Program-made: the position numbers and the translations under genes
Notes under the pieces: generated by a model
What the model saw: only the letters and a program-made list of their open reading frames with translations
Database searches by the model: none
Told to the model about the DNA's origin: nothing
Source: Novosphingobium sp. G106
GTDB lineage: Bacteria; Pseudomonadota; Alphaproteobacteria; Sphingomonadales; Sphingomonadaceae
Direction: 5' to 3'
DNA: 64,000 nt
Assembly: GCF_019075875.1 (NCBI RefSeq)
Contig: NZ_JAHOOZ010000001.1
Location: forward strand, 4,216,001 to 4,280,000
In this document: positions 54,308 through 64,000 of the stretch, in pieces
How positions within the stretch are numbered: the stretch's first letter is position 1
Layout of the letters: each line of letters starts with the position of its first letter

Positions 54308-54618
54308 GGCTGCAAATCCCCTTCGGCAGTTTCGTTACGATTGGGCGCTGCTATGGGGAAAGCCCCGGTCTCGTCAAGCACCCTGTAGCAGGATTGTGCC
54401 TCGGGTGCGGGCCCGCGGCGGTGCGGCAGGGCCAGCAACTCGATCACGCGCACACCCGGCGCCAGCGGCAAGGTCAAGATGTCGCCGGCCACCACCTTCT
54501 GATGGGCTCGGTCAACGCGGCGCGAATTGAGCCGGATATGGCCCTCCTCGGCCATCGCCTGAGCGATCGAACGTGTCTTCGCGAGCCGCAGGAACCAGAG
54601 CAGTTTGTCGATTCGCAT
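54304..54618 (-). CDS. S4 domain RNA-binding protein, Hsp15-like
   Basis: A 104-residue S4 protein: [22 protein letters not shown] and [21 protein letters not shown] form the S4 domain. In E. coli, Hsp15 binds stalled 50S subunits. The ATG at 54618 is preferred to the longer frame at 54651. It follows the helicase gene by 4 bp. Confidence 0.9.
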   Translation of the reverse strand: MRIDKLLWFLRLAKTRSIAQAMAEEGHIRLNSRRVDRAHQKVVAGDILTLPLAPGVRVIELLALPHRRGPAPEAQSCYRVLDETGAFPIAAPNRNETAEGDLQP

Positions 54619-54622
54619 GGAA

Positions 54623-57154
54623 TTAACGGACCAGTTCGGCGAGCGCGGCAAAGGCGCCTTCGGGCCGGCGCGGTTCGGCGGGCTCGGGCTCGGCCTGCCG
54701 GCGCGGCGGGCGCCAGCGCCAGGTCAGCGGCTGCAGCGGGCCGTGCGCGCCTTCGCGCAAGGCTCGCGGCATCAGCGGCTGGAAGCCGGCGAGGCGCAAC
54801 AAACGGGCATAGCTCGCCGTGGTCAGCCCCATCGACACTGCCTTGGCCGGATCGAGCGTGAACGGCCGGCGGCCAGCCGCGATGCGCGCGGCGTGGGCAT
54901 CGCGCAGCAGCTTCTCGGCCATGTCGACCCGCAGCCATTGCTTGCCGAGCACGCGGTAGCCGGGCGGGAGGGGGCGCTTCTCGGCCGCGAGGGTGGGCGG
55001 CATGGCCGGATCGGGCAGCGGCGTCTTGCGGCCCGTGAGTTCGCGCCAGAGCGCGAGCGCGGCGGGGCGCAGCATGGCCGGTACGAAGAGGTCGAGCGCA
55101 CCGACGCGCAGGCCTAGCCGGGCGAGCATCGTGCGCTGGTCCTTGCCGAGCGCATCGAGCCCCGATTCCGCGCGTTCCATGAGTCCGCCCTCCTCGACCA
55201 ACCGGATCAGCAGCGCGCGCAGCTCGGGTCCGGCCTCGTGCGCCATGGTCGCGGCTTCGAGCTTGCGCAGCGGCGCCAGCGGTTCGAGCATCCTGCCAAG
55301 CCAGCCGGCCAACGCCGTAACCAGCGCCTTGCGCGCAGGGGCGGACAGAGCGTCAAGCGTCGGATCAGGGACGATCTGGGGGGAGAGCAGGGTCTTGCCG
55401 CGCGCCAGTCGGCCCAGCACTTGGCCGTCCCAGGCAATCGCGCCTTCTTTCAGAGTCGGCGTGGCGGTCCCGTCGGCCAGTGTTTTGGTCAGCACATCGG
55501 CGCGCTGGGCCAGCAGTCCCGGCACGTGGCGCTCCGCCGCCGCCAGCAGCAGCTTGTGGTCGGCATGGCGGGCGGCGGGATCGACGACGAAGCGGAAGCC
55601 CTTGAGCCGGCCAATGTGCTCGCCGTCGACCAGCACGTCCTCGCCGTCGAGTTCCACTGGCAGCAGCGCCGCGTCGGGGCCGAGCTTCTTCATCAGCACG
55701 GCGGTCCGGCGGTTGACGAAGCGTTCGGTCAGCCGTGCGTGCAGGGCATCGGACAGCCGCGCCTCGACCGCGCGGGCACGGGCGGCCATCTCGTCCTTGG
55801 CCAGGACCCAGTCGGGCCGCTGGGTGATATAGGCCCAGGAGCGGACCGAGGCGATGCGGTGCTGCAATGTGTCGATATCGCCCGAGACGTTGTCGAGCGC
55901 GGCGATCGCGCCGGCGACATAGTCCCCGCCGAGCTGGCCGCGGCGCAGGTCTTCCCAGAGCCGTGCGACGAAGCGGCCGTGCGTCTCGGTGCCCTGCTGG
56001 CGGAAATCTGGCAGGCGGCAGGTTTCCCAGAAGCGCCGGACGGCCTGTGGCGAGCGTACCGTGCCGGCGATCTCGGGATCCTCGGCAAGCCGCTTGAGCA
56101 CGGCGAGGTCGATCGCTTCGGGCGCCGCGATGAGCTGCGGGACTGTCGGCGGGGCTTCGAGATCGCCGATCAATGTGTCGAGATTGTCGAAGCGCGGCTC
56201 AGGCTCGCGCCAGAACAACCGGGTCAGCGGCGGAAAGCGGTGCTCCTCGATCGCATAGACTTCCTCGTCGGCGAATGTGGCGTCATGACTTCCGGTGCCG
56301 GCGAGCGTGCCGAAGGTCCCGTCGCGCTGGTGACGGCCGGCGCGGCCGGCGATCTGCGCCATTTCCGCCGTGGTCAGCCGGCGGTGGCGGACTCCGTCGA
56401 ACTTCGACAGGCCGGCGAAGGCGACGTGGCTCACGTCGAGATTGAGCCCCATGCCGATGGCATCGGTGGCAACGAGATAGTCGACCTCGCCCGACTGGTA
56501 GAGCGCGACCTGGGCGTTGCGCGTCTGCGGGCTGAGCGCGCCCATCACCACGGCCGCGCCACCGCGGAAGCGCCGCAGCATCTCGGCGATGGCATAGACC
56601 TGCTCGGCCGAGAAGGCGACGATCGCGCTGCGGGGCGGGATGCGCGAGAGCTTGGTCGCGCCGACGTGGCTGAGCGTCGAGAAGCGCGGGCGGCTGACGA
56701 TCTCGGCTTCGGACACCAGCGCCCTGATCATCGGTTCGAGCGTGGCCGAGCCGAGGATCATCGTCTCCTCGCGGCCGCGGGCGTTGAGCAGACGGTCGGT
56801 GAAGACGTGCCCGCGCTCGCGGTCGGCGGCGAGCTGGGCTTCGTCCAATGCGACGAAAGCGAGGTCGCGGTCTATCGGCATCGCCTCTGTCGTGCAGAGC
56901 AGCCAGCGCGCATCCCTGGGCTCGATCCGCTCCTCGCCGGTGATCAGCGCGACGCGATTCTCGCCCTTGATCGCGCAGACCCGGTCGTAAACCTCGCGCG
57001 CCAGCAGCCGCAGGGGAAAGCCGATCGCTCCGCTCGAATGGGCGCAGAGCCTTTCGATGGCGAGGTGGGTCTTGCCGGTGTTGGTCGGGCCGAGCACCGC
57101 CTTTATCCGGGAATCGGCTGCGCTGCGCGCCTGTGCGGGCGGGTAGGTGGCCAT
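54623..57154 (-). CDS. SUV3-like DEAD/DEAH-box helicase
   Basis: An 843-residue helicase. Motif I is AVLGPTNTGKTHLAIERL (about residue 20), motif II VALDEAQLAADRER, motif III GSATLE, and the C-terminal motif VI AEMAQIAGRAGRHQRDGTFG. The region between and after the helicase core resembles the mitochondrial SUV3 RNA helicase, which works with ribonucleases. In this genome it lies with an S4 RNA-binding protein. The start at 57154 removes a 32-residue upstream tail with no homology. Substrate probably RNA, inferred from family. Confidence 0.9.
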   Translation of the reverse strand: MATYPPAQARSAADSRIKAVLGPTNTGKTHLAIERLCAHSSGAIGFPLRLLAREVYDRVCAIKGENRVALITGEERIEPRDARWLLCTTEAMPIDRDLAFVALDEAQLAADRERGHVFTDRLLNARGREETMILGSATLEPMIRALVSEAEIVSRPRFSTLSHVGATKLSRIPPRSAIVAFSAEQVYAIAEMLRRFRGGAAVVMGALSPQTRNAQVALYQSGEVDYLVATDAIGMGLNLDVSHVAFAGLSKFDGVRHRRLTTAEMAQIAGRAGRHQRDGTFGTLAGTGSHDATFADEEVYAIEEHRFPPLTRLFWREPEPRFDNLDTLIGDLEAPPTVPQLIAAPEAIDLAVLKRLAEDPEIAGTVRSPQAVRRFWETCRLPDFRQQGTETHGRFVARLWEDLRRGQLGGDYVAGAIAALDNVSGDIDTLQHRIASVRSWAYITQRPDWVLAKDEMAARARAVEARLSDALHARLTERFVNRRTAVLMKKLGPDAALLPVELDGEDVLVDGEHIGRLKGFRFVVDPAARHADHKLLLAAAERHVPGLLAQRADVLTKTLADGTATPTLKEGAIAWDGQVLGRLARGKTLLSPQIVPDPTLDALSAPARKALVTALAGWLGRMLEPLAPLRKLEAATMAHEAGPELRALLIRLVEEGGLMERAESGLDALGKDQRTMLARLGLRVGALDLFVPAMLRPAALALWRELTGRKTPLPDPAMPPTLAAEKRPLPPGYRVLGKQWLRVDMAEKLLRDAHAARIAAGRRPFTLDPAKAVSMGLTTASYARLLRLAGFQPLMPRALREGAHGPLQPLTWRWRPPRRQAEPEPAEPRRPEGAFAALAELVR

Positions 57155-57242
57155 CTTGCGAATCAATGTGGCATTGCCCTCGGGCGCCCGCAAGGGACGG
57201 CGCTTTCGCCCCGTCGCTGGACTTTGTGAAAATCCACAGGAT

Positions 57243-57257
57243 TTAGCCAAAGATTAA
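57243..57257. promoter_or_regulatory. CtrA-box-like sequence before the M23 peptidase
   Basis: TTAG, 7 bp, TTAACC: one mismatch from the TTAA-N7-TTAAC CtrA consensus, 40 bp ahead of the M23 gene and 89 bp ahead of the divergent helicase gene. CtrA controls cell-cycle and envelope genes in alphaproteobacteria. Confidence 0.4.
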
Positions 57258-57296
57258 CCTTGATCGTGCAGGGATTGGTGCTGGATCTGCGGCGAA

Positions 57297-58904
57297 ATGG
57301 CCGCGCGCGGGGACCGGCACTTGTACAAGCCACACGGCGAGCTCGACGGCATCGGTGGCGGCCCAGCGGCCGTCGCAGCGGTGCCCGCGTTCGGCCTTGC
57401 CTCGGCAGACCGCTTTCAGCCCCGCCGCGACTGGCGCAGCCGCATCGAACATCACTTCCACAGGCTCGATCTGGTCCACGACCTGGCCGAGGACATCGGC
57501 ACCGCGCACTGGTATCGCGGGTTTGGGACGATGATCGCTCTGGGTGTCGCCGCCCTGGCCTTCTGGCCCGATTTCTCCGCAGTAGAAGCTGCCACCACGG
57601 TTCACGCCGGCGCGTCGGTTCGGGACGAGTATCGCAGCCAGGCGATCGCCCCGCTCGGGCTGGGAGGCGACACCGGCCGCCGGATGGGGCCCAGCGCGAA
57701 AGTGGTGCCGCTGGCCAGCGTGCCGGAGCGGGCAAGCCTCCAGCTCGTTGCAACGCTCGGCGAGGGCGACAATTTCGCCCGCATGCTCCAGCGCGCGGGC
57801 GTCGGCACATACGATGCCGGTGTCGCTTCCGACATGGTCGCTGCGGTGATGCCGATCGGCGACGTGAAGCCGGGTACGCGCTTCGACGTGACGCTCGGCC
57901 AGCGCAGTGCTCCGGGCGAACCGCGGCAGCTCGACAAGCTGGTCTTCCGCGCCCGCTTCGATCTCGATCTCGCGGTCGAGCGGCAGGGCGGGGGACTGAC
58001 GATCAACCGGCACCCGGTCGCGGTCGATGCGACGCCGCTGCGTATCCGCGGCACGGTCGGCGCGAGCCTGTTCCGTTCGGCCCGCGCGGCTGGCGCGCCG
58101 ATGAAGGCGATCGAGCAGTATCTCCAGACGGTTGCTGCCCATCTCAGCCTCGACGGCGACATGGCCCCGACCGACCAGTTCGACATGATCGTATCCTACA
58201 AGCGCGCTGCTGGTGGCGGCAACGAGGTCGGCGACCTGTCCTATGCCGGGCTCGAACGCGACGGCAAGCCGATCGCCCAGCTCGTACGCTGGAAGGACGG
58301 CCAGTTCGTCGATGCCGCCAGCATGAGCCAGCCGCAGGTCTTCAGCACGGGCATGGTCCAGCCAGTTAACGGCCACATGACCTCCCCTTATGGCATGCGC
58401 CGCCACCCGATCCTCGGCTATGTGCGGATGCACGCGGGCATCGATTTCGGCGCGGCCTGGGGTTCGCCGATCTTCGCGGTGAGCGACGGCGTGGTCACTT
58501 TCGCCGGCCGGCACGGAGGACACGGCAACTACGTCAAGCTCGACCACGGCGGCGGGCTGGGCACCGGCTATGGCCACATGAGCCGCATCGCGGTCGTGCC
58601 CGGCGCGCATGTCCAGGCCGGGCAGGTGATCGGCTATGTCGGCTCGAGCGGGCTCTCGACCGGACCTCACCTGCATTACGAGGCCTATCAGAACGGCCGC
58701 ACGGTCAATCCGCTGTCGATCAGCTTCGCCAGCTTCCGCACGGCGAGCGTCGACAAGGGTGAGCTCGACGCGGTCAAGGGCAAGATCGCCGCGCTGAAGA
58801 AGGTTGCACCAGGCGCCGCGTTGCAGAAGCTCATGCCCAAATATGCGCCGGAGAAGGGCGCAACTGGCGCAAAGTCCAAAGCCCCGATTGCCGAGAGCGA
58901 TTGA
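57297..58904 (+). CDS. M23 (LytM-type) metallopeptidase
   Basis: A 535-residue envelope protein with one membrane anchor (MIALGVAALAFWPDFSAVEA, near residue 80) and a C-terminal zinc endopeptidase domain. The zinc ligands are H in RRHPILGYVRMHAGIDFG, the D after it, and the H in GPHLHYEAY. It probably cuts peptidoglycan cross-links or regulates amidases during division. Start at 57297 is the earliest ATG; a shorter start could apply. It is divergent from the helicase gene and may be CtrA-regulated. Confidence 0.92.
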   Translation: MAARGDRHLYKPHGELDGIGGGPAAVAAVPAFGLASADRFQPRRDWRSRIEHHFHRLDLVHDLAEDIGTAHWYRGFGTMIALGVAALAFWPDFSAVEAATTVHAGASVRDEYRSQAIAPLGLGGDTGRRMGPSAKVVPLASVPERASLQLVATLGEGDNFARMLQRAGVGTYDAGVASDMVAAVMPIGDVKPGTRFDVTLGQRSAPGEPRQLDKLVFRARFDLDLAVERQGGGLTINRHPVAVDATPLRIRGTVGASLFRSARAAGAPMKAIEQYLQTVAAHLSLDGDMAPTDQFDMIVSYKRAAGGGNEVGDLSYAGLERDGKPIAQLVRWKDGQFVDAASMSQPQVFSTGMVQPVNGHMTSPYGMRRHPILGYVRMHAGIDFGAAWGSPIFAVSDGVVTFAGRHGGHGNYVKLDHGGGLGTGYGHMSRIAVVPGAHVQAGQVIGYVGSSGLSTGPHLHYEAYQNGRTVNPLSISFASFRTASVDKGELDAVKGKIAALKKVAPGAALQKLMPKYAPEKGATGAKSKAPIAESD

Positions 58905-58947
58905 AGCGCGCGGTTGATTCCGATTTTCTGTGGACGCATCGCCAGTT

Positions 58948-58974
58948 GCGGAAAACCGGTTCCCACTTTTCCGC
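58948..58974. repeat. Inverted repeat upstream of hemB
   Basis: GCGGAAAA (58948-58955) and TTTTCCGC (58967-58974), perfect 8-base arms with an 11-base loop. Its sequence (AAAACCGGTTCCCACTTTT) resembles a dispersed intergenic repeat of alphaproteobacteria; family membership is inferred. Confidence 0.5.
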
Positions 58975-58986
58975 GCGATGCTCTAG

Positions 58987-60508
<1,522 letters not shown>

Positions 60509-60512
<4 letters not shown>

Positions 60513-62767
60513 GCGAAGGCGACATCGCCGGCAATCCGCCGGTTCGTAGCGTGCCGGTCAACCGCGCGCTGTTCGTCGCGACGATCCTGACCGGGAGCTT
60601 CCTGCTGTTCCTCGTCCAGCCGATGGTCGCGCGCATGGCGCTGCCGCGGCTCGGCGGCGCGCCGAACGTCTGGAACAGCGCCATGCTGGTCTATCAGGCG
60701 CTGCTGCTGGCGGGCTATGGCTATGCTCACAAGCTCGGCCAGATGCCGCTGCGCCGCGCGGCGAAGATCCACCTGACGCTGCTGGTCGTGGCGGCGGTGA
60801 CCCTGCCGGTGACGCTGGTCGCGCTGCCGGCACCCGCGCCGGGCTGGGAAGTGCTGTGGGTGCCCGCGCTGTTTGCGGTGACGATCGGTCCCGTGTTCTT
60901 CCTCGTCTCCGCGCAGGCGCCGCTGATGCAGCGTTGGTTCGCGCTGCATCCGGGGGCGGGCGAGCCCTGGGCGCTCTATGCCGCATCCAATATCGGCAGT
61001 TTCGTCGGGCTGATCGCCTATCCGATCCTGGCGGAACCGCTGCTGAGTATCCACGAACAGAGCCTGACCTGGAGCATCGGCTATGGCGTGCTCATCGCGC
61101 TCGTGGCGCTGACCGCCTGGGCACGCTGGCACGTGGCGCCGATCGCGCAGGTTGCCGACGCGCCGATCGAGGATCAGGCGGAGCCCATCGGCTGGCAGCG
61201 CATCACGCTGTGGCTGGCGCTTTCGGCTGTGCCGTCGGGCCTGATGCTGTCGACGACGACGCATCTCACCACCGACGTATTCGCCATGCCGCTGCTATGG
61301 GTGATCCCGCTCGGGCTCTACCTGCTGAGCTTTGCTTTCGCCTTCTCCGACCACCGGGACGTTGCCAACGCGGTGACGCGTGTCGCGCCGCTGATCCTGA
61401 TTCTCGCCGGCGGCACGGCGATGCTGTCGCATAGCGCGAGTAGCATGACTCTGGCGACGGGCAGCGTCGCGCTGCTGTTCGTCGTCGCGGTGGCGCTCCA
61501 TGCGAAGCTGTACGACAGCCGCCCGCCGGCCTCGCAGCTGACCTTGTTCTACTTTGTCATGTCGGCGGGCGGCGCGCTCGGAGGCGTGTTCACCGCGCTG
61601 ATCGCGCCCGTGGTGTTCGACTGGGTCTGGGAGCACCCGCTGCTGGTGATCGCTGCGGCGCTGCTCTTGCCATTGAAGCCGGTGCTCGATTGGCGGCGGC
61701 TGCCCGATCTCGATCCGGGCATGGCCCGCGCCGGGGTGGTGATGCTGCTGCTCGTCTCGCTGTTCCTGGCCTTCAAGGTCCACGAGTACATCGCGGCGAC
61801 CGATTCCTCGCTGTCGCGGCTGTGGTTCGTCGGCGGCATAGCACTGATCGGCATGCTGCTGGTGCCGTGGCGCGCCGCCTTCGTCACGCTGCTGGTCGTG
61901 CTGATGTTCGCGCAGGGCGGGATCGAAACGGTCAAGGCCTCGCTCGAGGGAGCACGGACGCGCAGCTATTTCGGCATCTATACGGTGCGCAACTATGAGG
62001 CGAGCAGGCTGCGCACGCTGGCGCACGGCACGACGCTGCACGGCCAGCAATCGCTCGACAAGAAGCTCGAATGCGCGCCGATGACCTACTACGGCGCAGG
62101 CTCGGGCGTGGGCGTCCTGCTGGGCAATGCGCAGATGCTCTATGGCCGCGAGGCGCGGATCGGCGTGGTCGGGCTCGGCACCGGGACGACGGCCGCCTAT
62201 TTCCAGCCCGGCGAAAAGTGGCGCTTCTACGAGATCGATCCCGCAGTGCTGCGCCTCTCGCTGAACGGCACCTTCACCTACCTGACGCATTGCGCGCAGA
62301 ACCCGCAGGTCGAGATCGGCGATGCCCGGCTGGAACTCGGCAAGACGGCGCCGGGCTCGTTCGACATCCTGGCGGTCGATGCCTTCTCGTCCGACGCGAT
62401 CCCGCTGCATCTGCTCACCGACGAGGCGGTGGGCGTCTATCTGCGCGCGCTTTCGCCCAAGGGCGTGCTGCTGATCCACATCTCGAACCGGTACATCGAA
62501 CTCGAGCCGGTGCTCTCGGCGATCGCCAAGCATCGTGGACTCACCGCGCGGGTGCGCGACGACAATCCGTATGACCGGAACCTGCTGACACCCTCCTCTT
62601 GGGTCCTCCTCACGCGAGATCCGACGCAGCTCAAGGCGCTTGCCGCGGCGAGGCCCGATGCGCCATGGACGCCGCTGCAACCGCCGGCGCCGCGGGTCTG
62701 GACCGACGATCACGCGTCGATCCTGCCCTATATCCTCTGGCACAACCTTTTGGGACCACAGCAATGA
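60509..62767 (+). CDS. Fused membrane protein with spermidine synthase-like domain
   Basis: A 752-residue protein. Residues 20-490 hold 12 or more hydrophobic segments resembling a transporter; residues about 500-752 form a SAM/spermidine synthase-like domain (IGVVGLGTGTTAAYFQPGEKWRFYEIDP, DILAVDAFSSDAIPLHLLTDEAV). Fused MFS/spermidine synthase proteins are known in proteobacteria; the metabolite is not known. ATGA overlaps with both neighbours. Confidence 0.9.
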
Positions 62768-63348
62768 CCGACAACAGCCTTTCGCGGCGGACCGATATCA
62801 CGATCGCTGCGATCAAGGGCAAGGCCCCGCGCATCCATTCCAGCGCCTTCATCGCGCCGGGCTGCCGGATCGTCGGCGATGTCGAGATCGGGCCCGACGC
62901 GTCCATCTGGTACAACTGTGTGATCCGCGCCGACGTGCACCGCATCGTCATCGGCGCGCGCAGCAATATCCAGGATGGCACCGTCGTCCACTGCGACAGC
63001 CCCAAGCCGAAGCGGCCGGACGGATTCCCGACGATCATCGGCGACGACGTGCTGATCGGCCACATGGCTATGGTCCACGGCTCCACGCTCGAGGACCGGG
63101 CCTTCGTCGGGCTCGGCGCGATCGTCATGGACGGCTGCACGATCCATTCGGACGGTATGCTCGCCGCAGGCGCGCTGCTGACCCAGGGCAAGGTCATCGA
63201 ATCGCGCCAGCTCTGGACCGGACGCCCGGCCAAGTACCTGCGCGACCTCACCGACGATGCCCTGGCCGACATGCGGGCCGGGGTGAAGGGCTATGTGATC
63301 AACGGCAAGATCCACCGCGAAGCGCTGGATGGCGCGCAGCAAGGCTGA
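62764..63348 (+). CDS. Gamma carbonic anhydrase-like protein
   Basis: A 194-residue left-handed beta-helix protein with the hexapeptide repeats (GCRIVGDVEIGPDASIWYN, ADVHRIVIGARSNIQDGTVVH). The metal-ligand histidines correspond to HCDS, GHMAMVHG. It may be a carbonic anhydrase or act in another role, as many homologs lack activity. Overlaps the upstream gene by 4 bp. Confidence 0.93.
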   Translation: MTDNSLSRRTDITIAAIKGKAPRIHSSAFIAPGCRIVGDVEIGPDASIWYNCVIRADVHRIVIGARSNIQDGTVVHCDSPKPKRPDGFPTIIGDDVLIGHMAMVHGSTLEDRAFVGLGAIVMDGCTIHSDGMLAAGALLTQGKVIESRQLWTGRPAKYLRDLTDDALADMRAGVKGYVINGKIHREALDGAQQG

Positions 63349-63610
63349 GCTGCCGGCGGCGGAGGCGATCCGCGCATTGGTGGATGGCGAGGGCCGGTTA
63401 GCCGTGCGCGTGACCCCGGGCGCTCGGGTCGAGACGTTGGAGATTGCTGACGGCAGGCTGCTCGCAAAGGTCCGTGCCAAGCCAGAGGACGGAAAAGCGA
63501 ATGCCGCGGTGATCGCGCTTCTGGCGACAGGCCTCGGCATCGCGCACTCGCGGCTTGTCCTGTTGCGCGGCGCAACTTCGCGCGAGAAGCTTTTCCGGAT
63601 CAATCTTTGA
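63329..63610 (+). CDS. DUF167 (YggU-like) protein
   Basis: A 93-residue protein of the YggU family (GRLAVRVTPGARVETLEIADG, KVRAKPEDGKANAAVIALLATGLGIAHSRLVLLRGATSREKLFRI). Function unknown. Starts 20 bp inside the carbonic anhydrase gene and overlaps the convergent ligase gene by 11 bp. Confidence 0.92.
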   Translation: MARSKAELPAAEAIRALVDGEGRLAVRVTPGARVETLEIADGRLLAKVRAKPEDGKANAAVIALLATGLGIAHSRLVLLRGATSREKLFRINL

Positions 63611-64000
63611 TCATCCCCCGCAGCGTCTCGATCCGGTCGGCCTCGTGCGCGGGTTTGTCGGTGCGGATGCGGCTGATGCGGGGGAAGCGCATGGCGAGGC
63701 CGGACTTGTGGCGCTTGCTGGCGTGGACCGAATCGAAGGCGACTTCGAAGACCAAGCTCTTGTCGGTCTCACGCACCGGGCCGAAGCTCTTCACCGTGTG
63801 GTTGCGGACATAGCGGTCGAGCCATTTCAGCTCCTCGTCGGTGAAGCCGAAATAGGCCTTGCCGACCGGCAGCAGCTCGGCGCCTTGATCGGGATCGCCG
63901 TCCCAGCAGCCGAAGGTGTAGTCCGAATAGAACGAGCTGCGCTTGCCGCTGCCGCGCTGAGCATACATCAGCACGCAGTCGACCAGTAGCGGATCGCGCT
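63600..64000 (-). CDS. ATP-dependent DNA ligase, C-terminal part (gene continues outside window)
   Basis: The last 130 or so residues of an ATP-dependent DNA ligase: LMYAQRGSGKRSSFYSDYTFGCWD, YFGFTDEELKWLDRYVRNHTV and RFPRISRIRTDK belong to the OB-fold of this class. The frame is open to base 64000, so the catalytic Lys region lies outside. Such ligases in alphaproteobacteria often sit with an Lhr-like helicase and nuclease genes; none are visible here. Confidence 0.85.
   Translation of the reverse strand, partial: RDPLLVDCVLMYAQRGSGKRSSFYSDYTFGCWDGDPDQGAELLPVGKAYFGFTDEELKWLDRYVRNHTVKSFGPVRETDKSLVFEVAFDSVHASKRHKSGLAMRFPRISRIRTDKPAHEADRIETLRGMIKD

Noticed and set aside
55238..57229. 663-codon plus-strand frame opposite the helicase gene
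   Set aside because: Shadow frame without motifs; the minus-strand helicase has all expected motifs.

Overview
The window is a GC-rich alphaproteobacterial chromosome segment. Gene content and order point to the Sphingomonadaceae (Novosphingobium/Sphingobium/Sphingomonas type). The evidence is the hemE-rho-mnmE-mnmG-rsmG-parA-parB order with maf-aroE-coaE-dnaQ on the other side, a PopZ-like pole protein, a CarD regulator, a fused ThiS-ThiG, an UrcA protein and a LytTR two-component pair. This is inference from gene order and protein character; no 16S gene is present. I saw no tRNA, rRNA, CRISPR array, prophage or insertion sequence.

Layout. 0-13 kb: start of the suf operon (sufB cut by the window edge, Rrf2 regulator), pyrD, gamma-glutamyltransferase, acyl-CoA synthetase, thiSG, a MerC-like protein, heme A synthase, cutA, rplM-rpsI and an HPP membrane protein. 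13-28 kb: a padR/HAAS/GIN-domain envelope-stress-like operon, a phosphoesterase and lipid kinase pair, a LytTR response regulator with a frame-disrupted sensor kinase, class I fumarase, an isoaspartyl methyltransferase-like gene with tolC and a PopZ-like gene, small redox and CBS proteins, an IscA-type protein and xth. 28-34.6 kb: an uninterrupted minus-strand block (cell wall hydrolase, DUF1491, thioesterase, ptsN, hpf, dnaQ, coaE, aroE, maf, ppsR). 34.64-34.99 kb: a gene-free region with several DnaA-box-like sequences and an AT-rich stretch directly before hemE; I predict this is the chromosomal replication origin. 35-47.5 kb: mostly plus-strand genes (hemE, hemJ, rho, two TerC paralogs, mnmE, mnmG, rsmG, parA, parB) with three perfect parS sites. 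47.5-64 kb: PQQ-type sugar dehydrogenase, DUF815 ATPase and acyl-CoA dehydrogenase, tsaC/sua5, carD, fdxA with an S4 protein and a SUV3-like helicase, an M23 peptidase, hemB (frame-disrupted), GNAT, a membrane-fused spermidine synthase-like protein, gamma carbonic anhydrase, DUF167, and the end of an ATP-dependent DNA ligase.

The genes form tight operons; many neighbours overlap by ATGA or GTGA. The centre of the window is a replication and segregation control region: the putative oriC lies about 8-11 kb from parABS, and transcription runs away from the origin on both sides.

The most interesting signals are the predicted oriC, the three parS sites (two embedded in rsmG), a shared 21-bp-period direct repeat that looks like a LytTR binding site in front of the sensor kinase and near urcA, a terminator/antiterminator-like leader upstream of the Rrf2-suf operon, a CtrA-like box before the M23 peptidase, and three genes (sensor kinase, mnmE, hemB) whose frames break exactly at G/C runs of 6-7. 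Those breaks most simply indicate homopolymer errors in the sequence, since mnmE and hemB are highly conserved.
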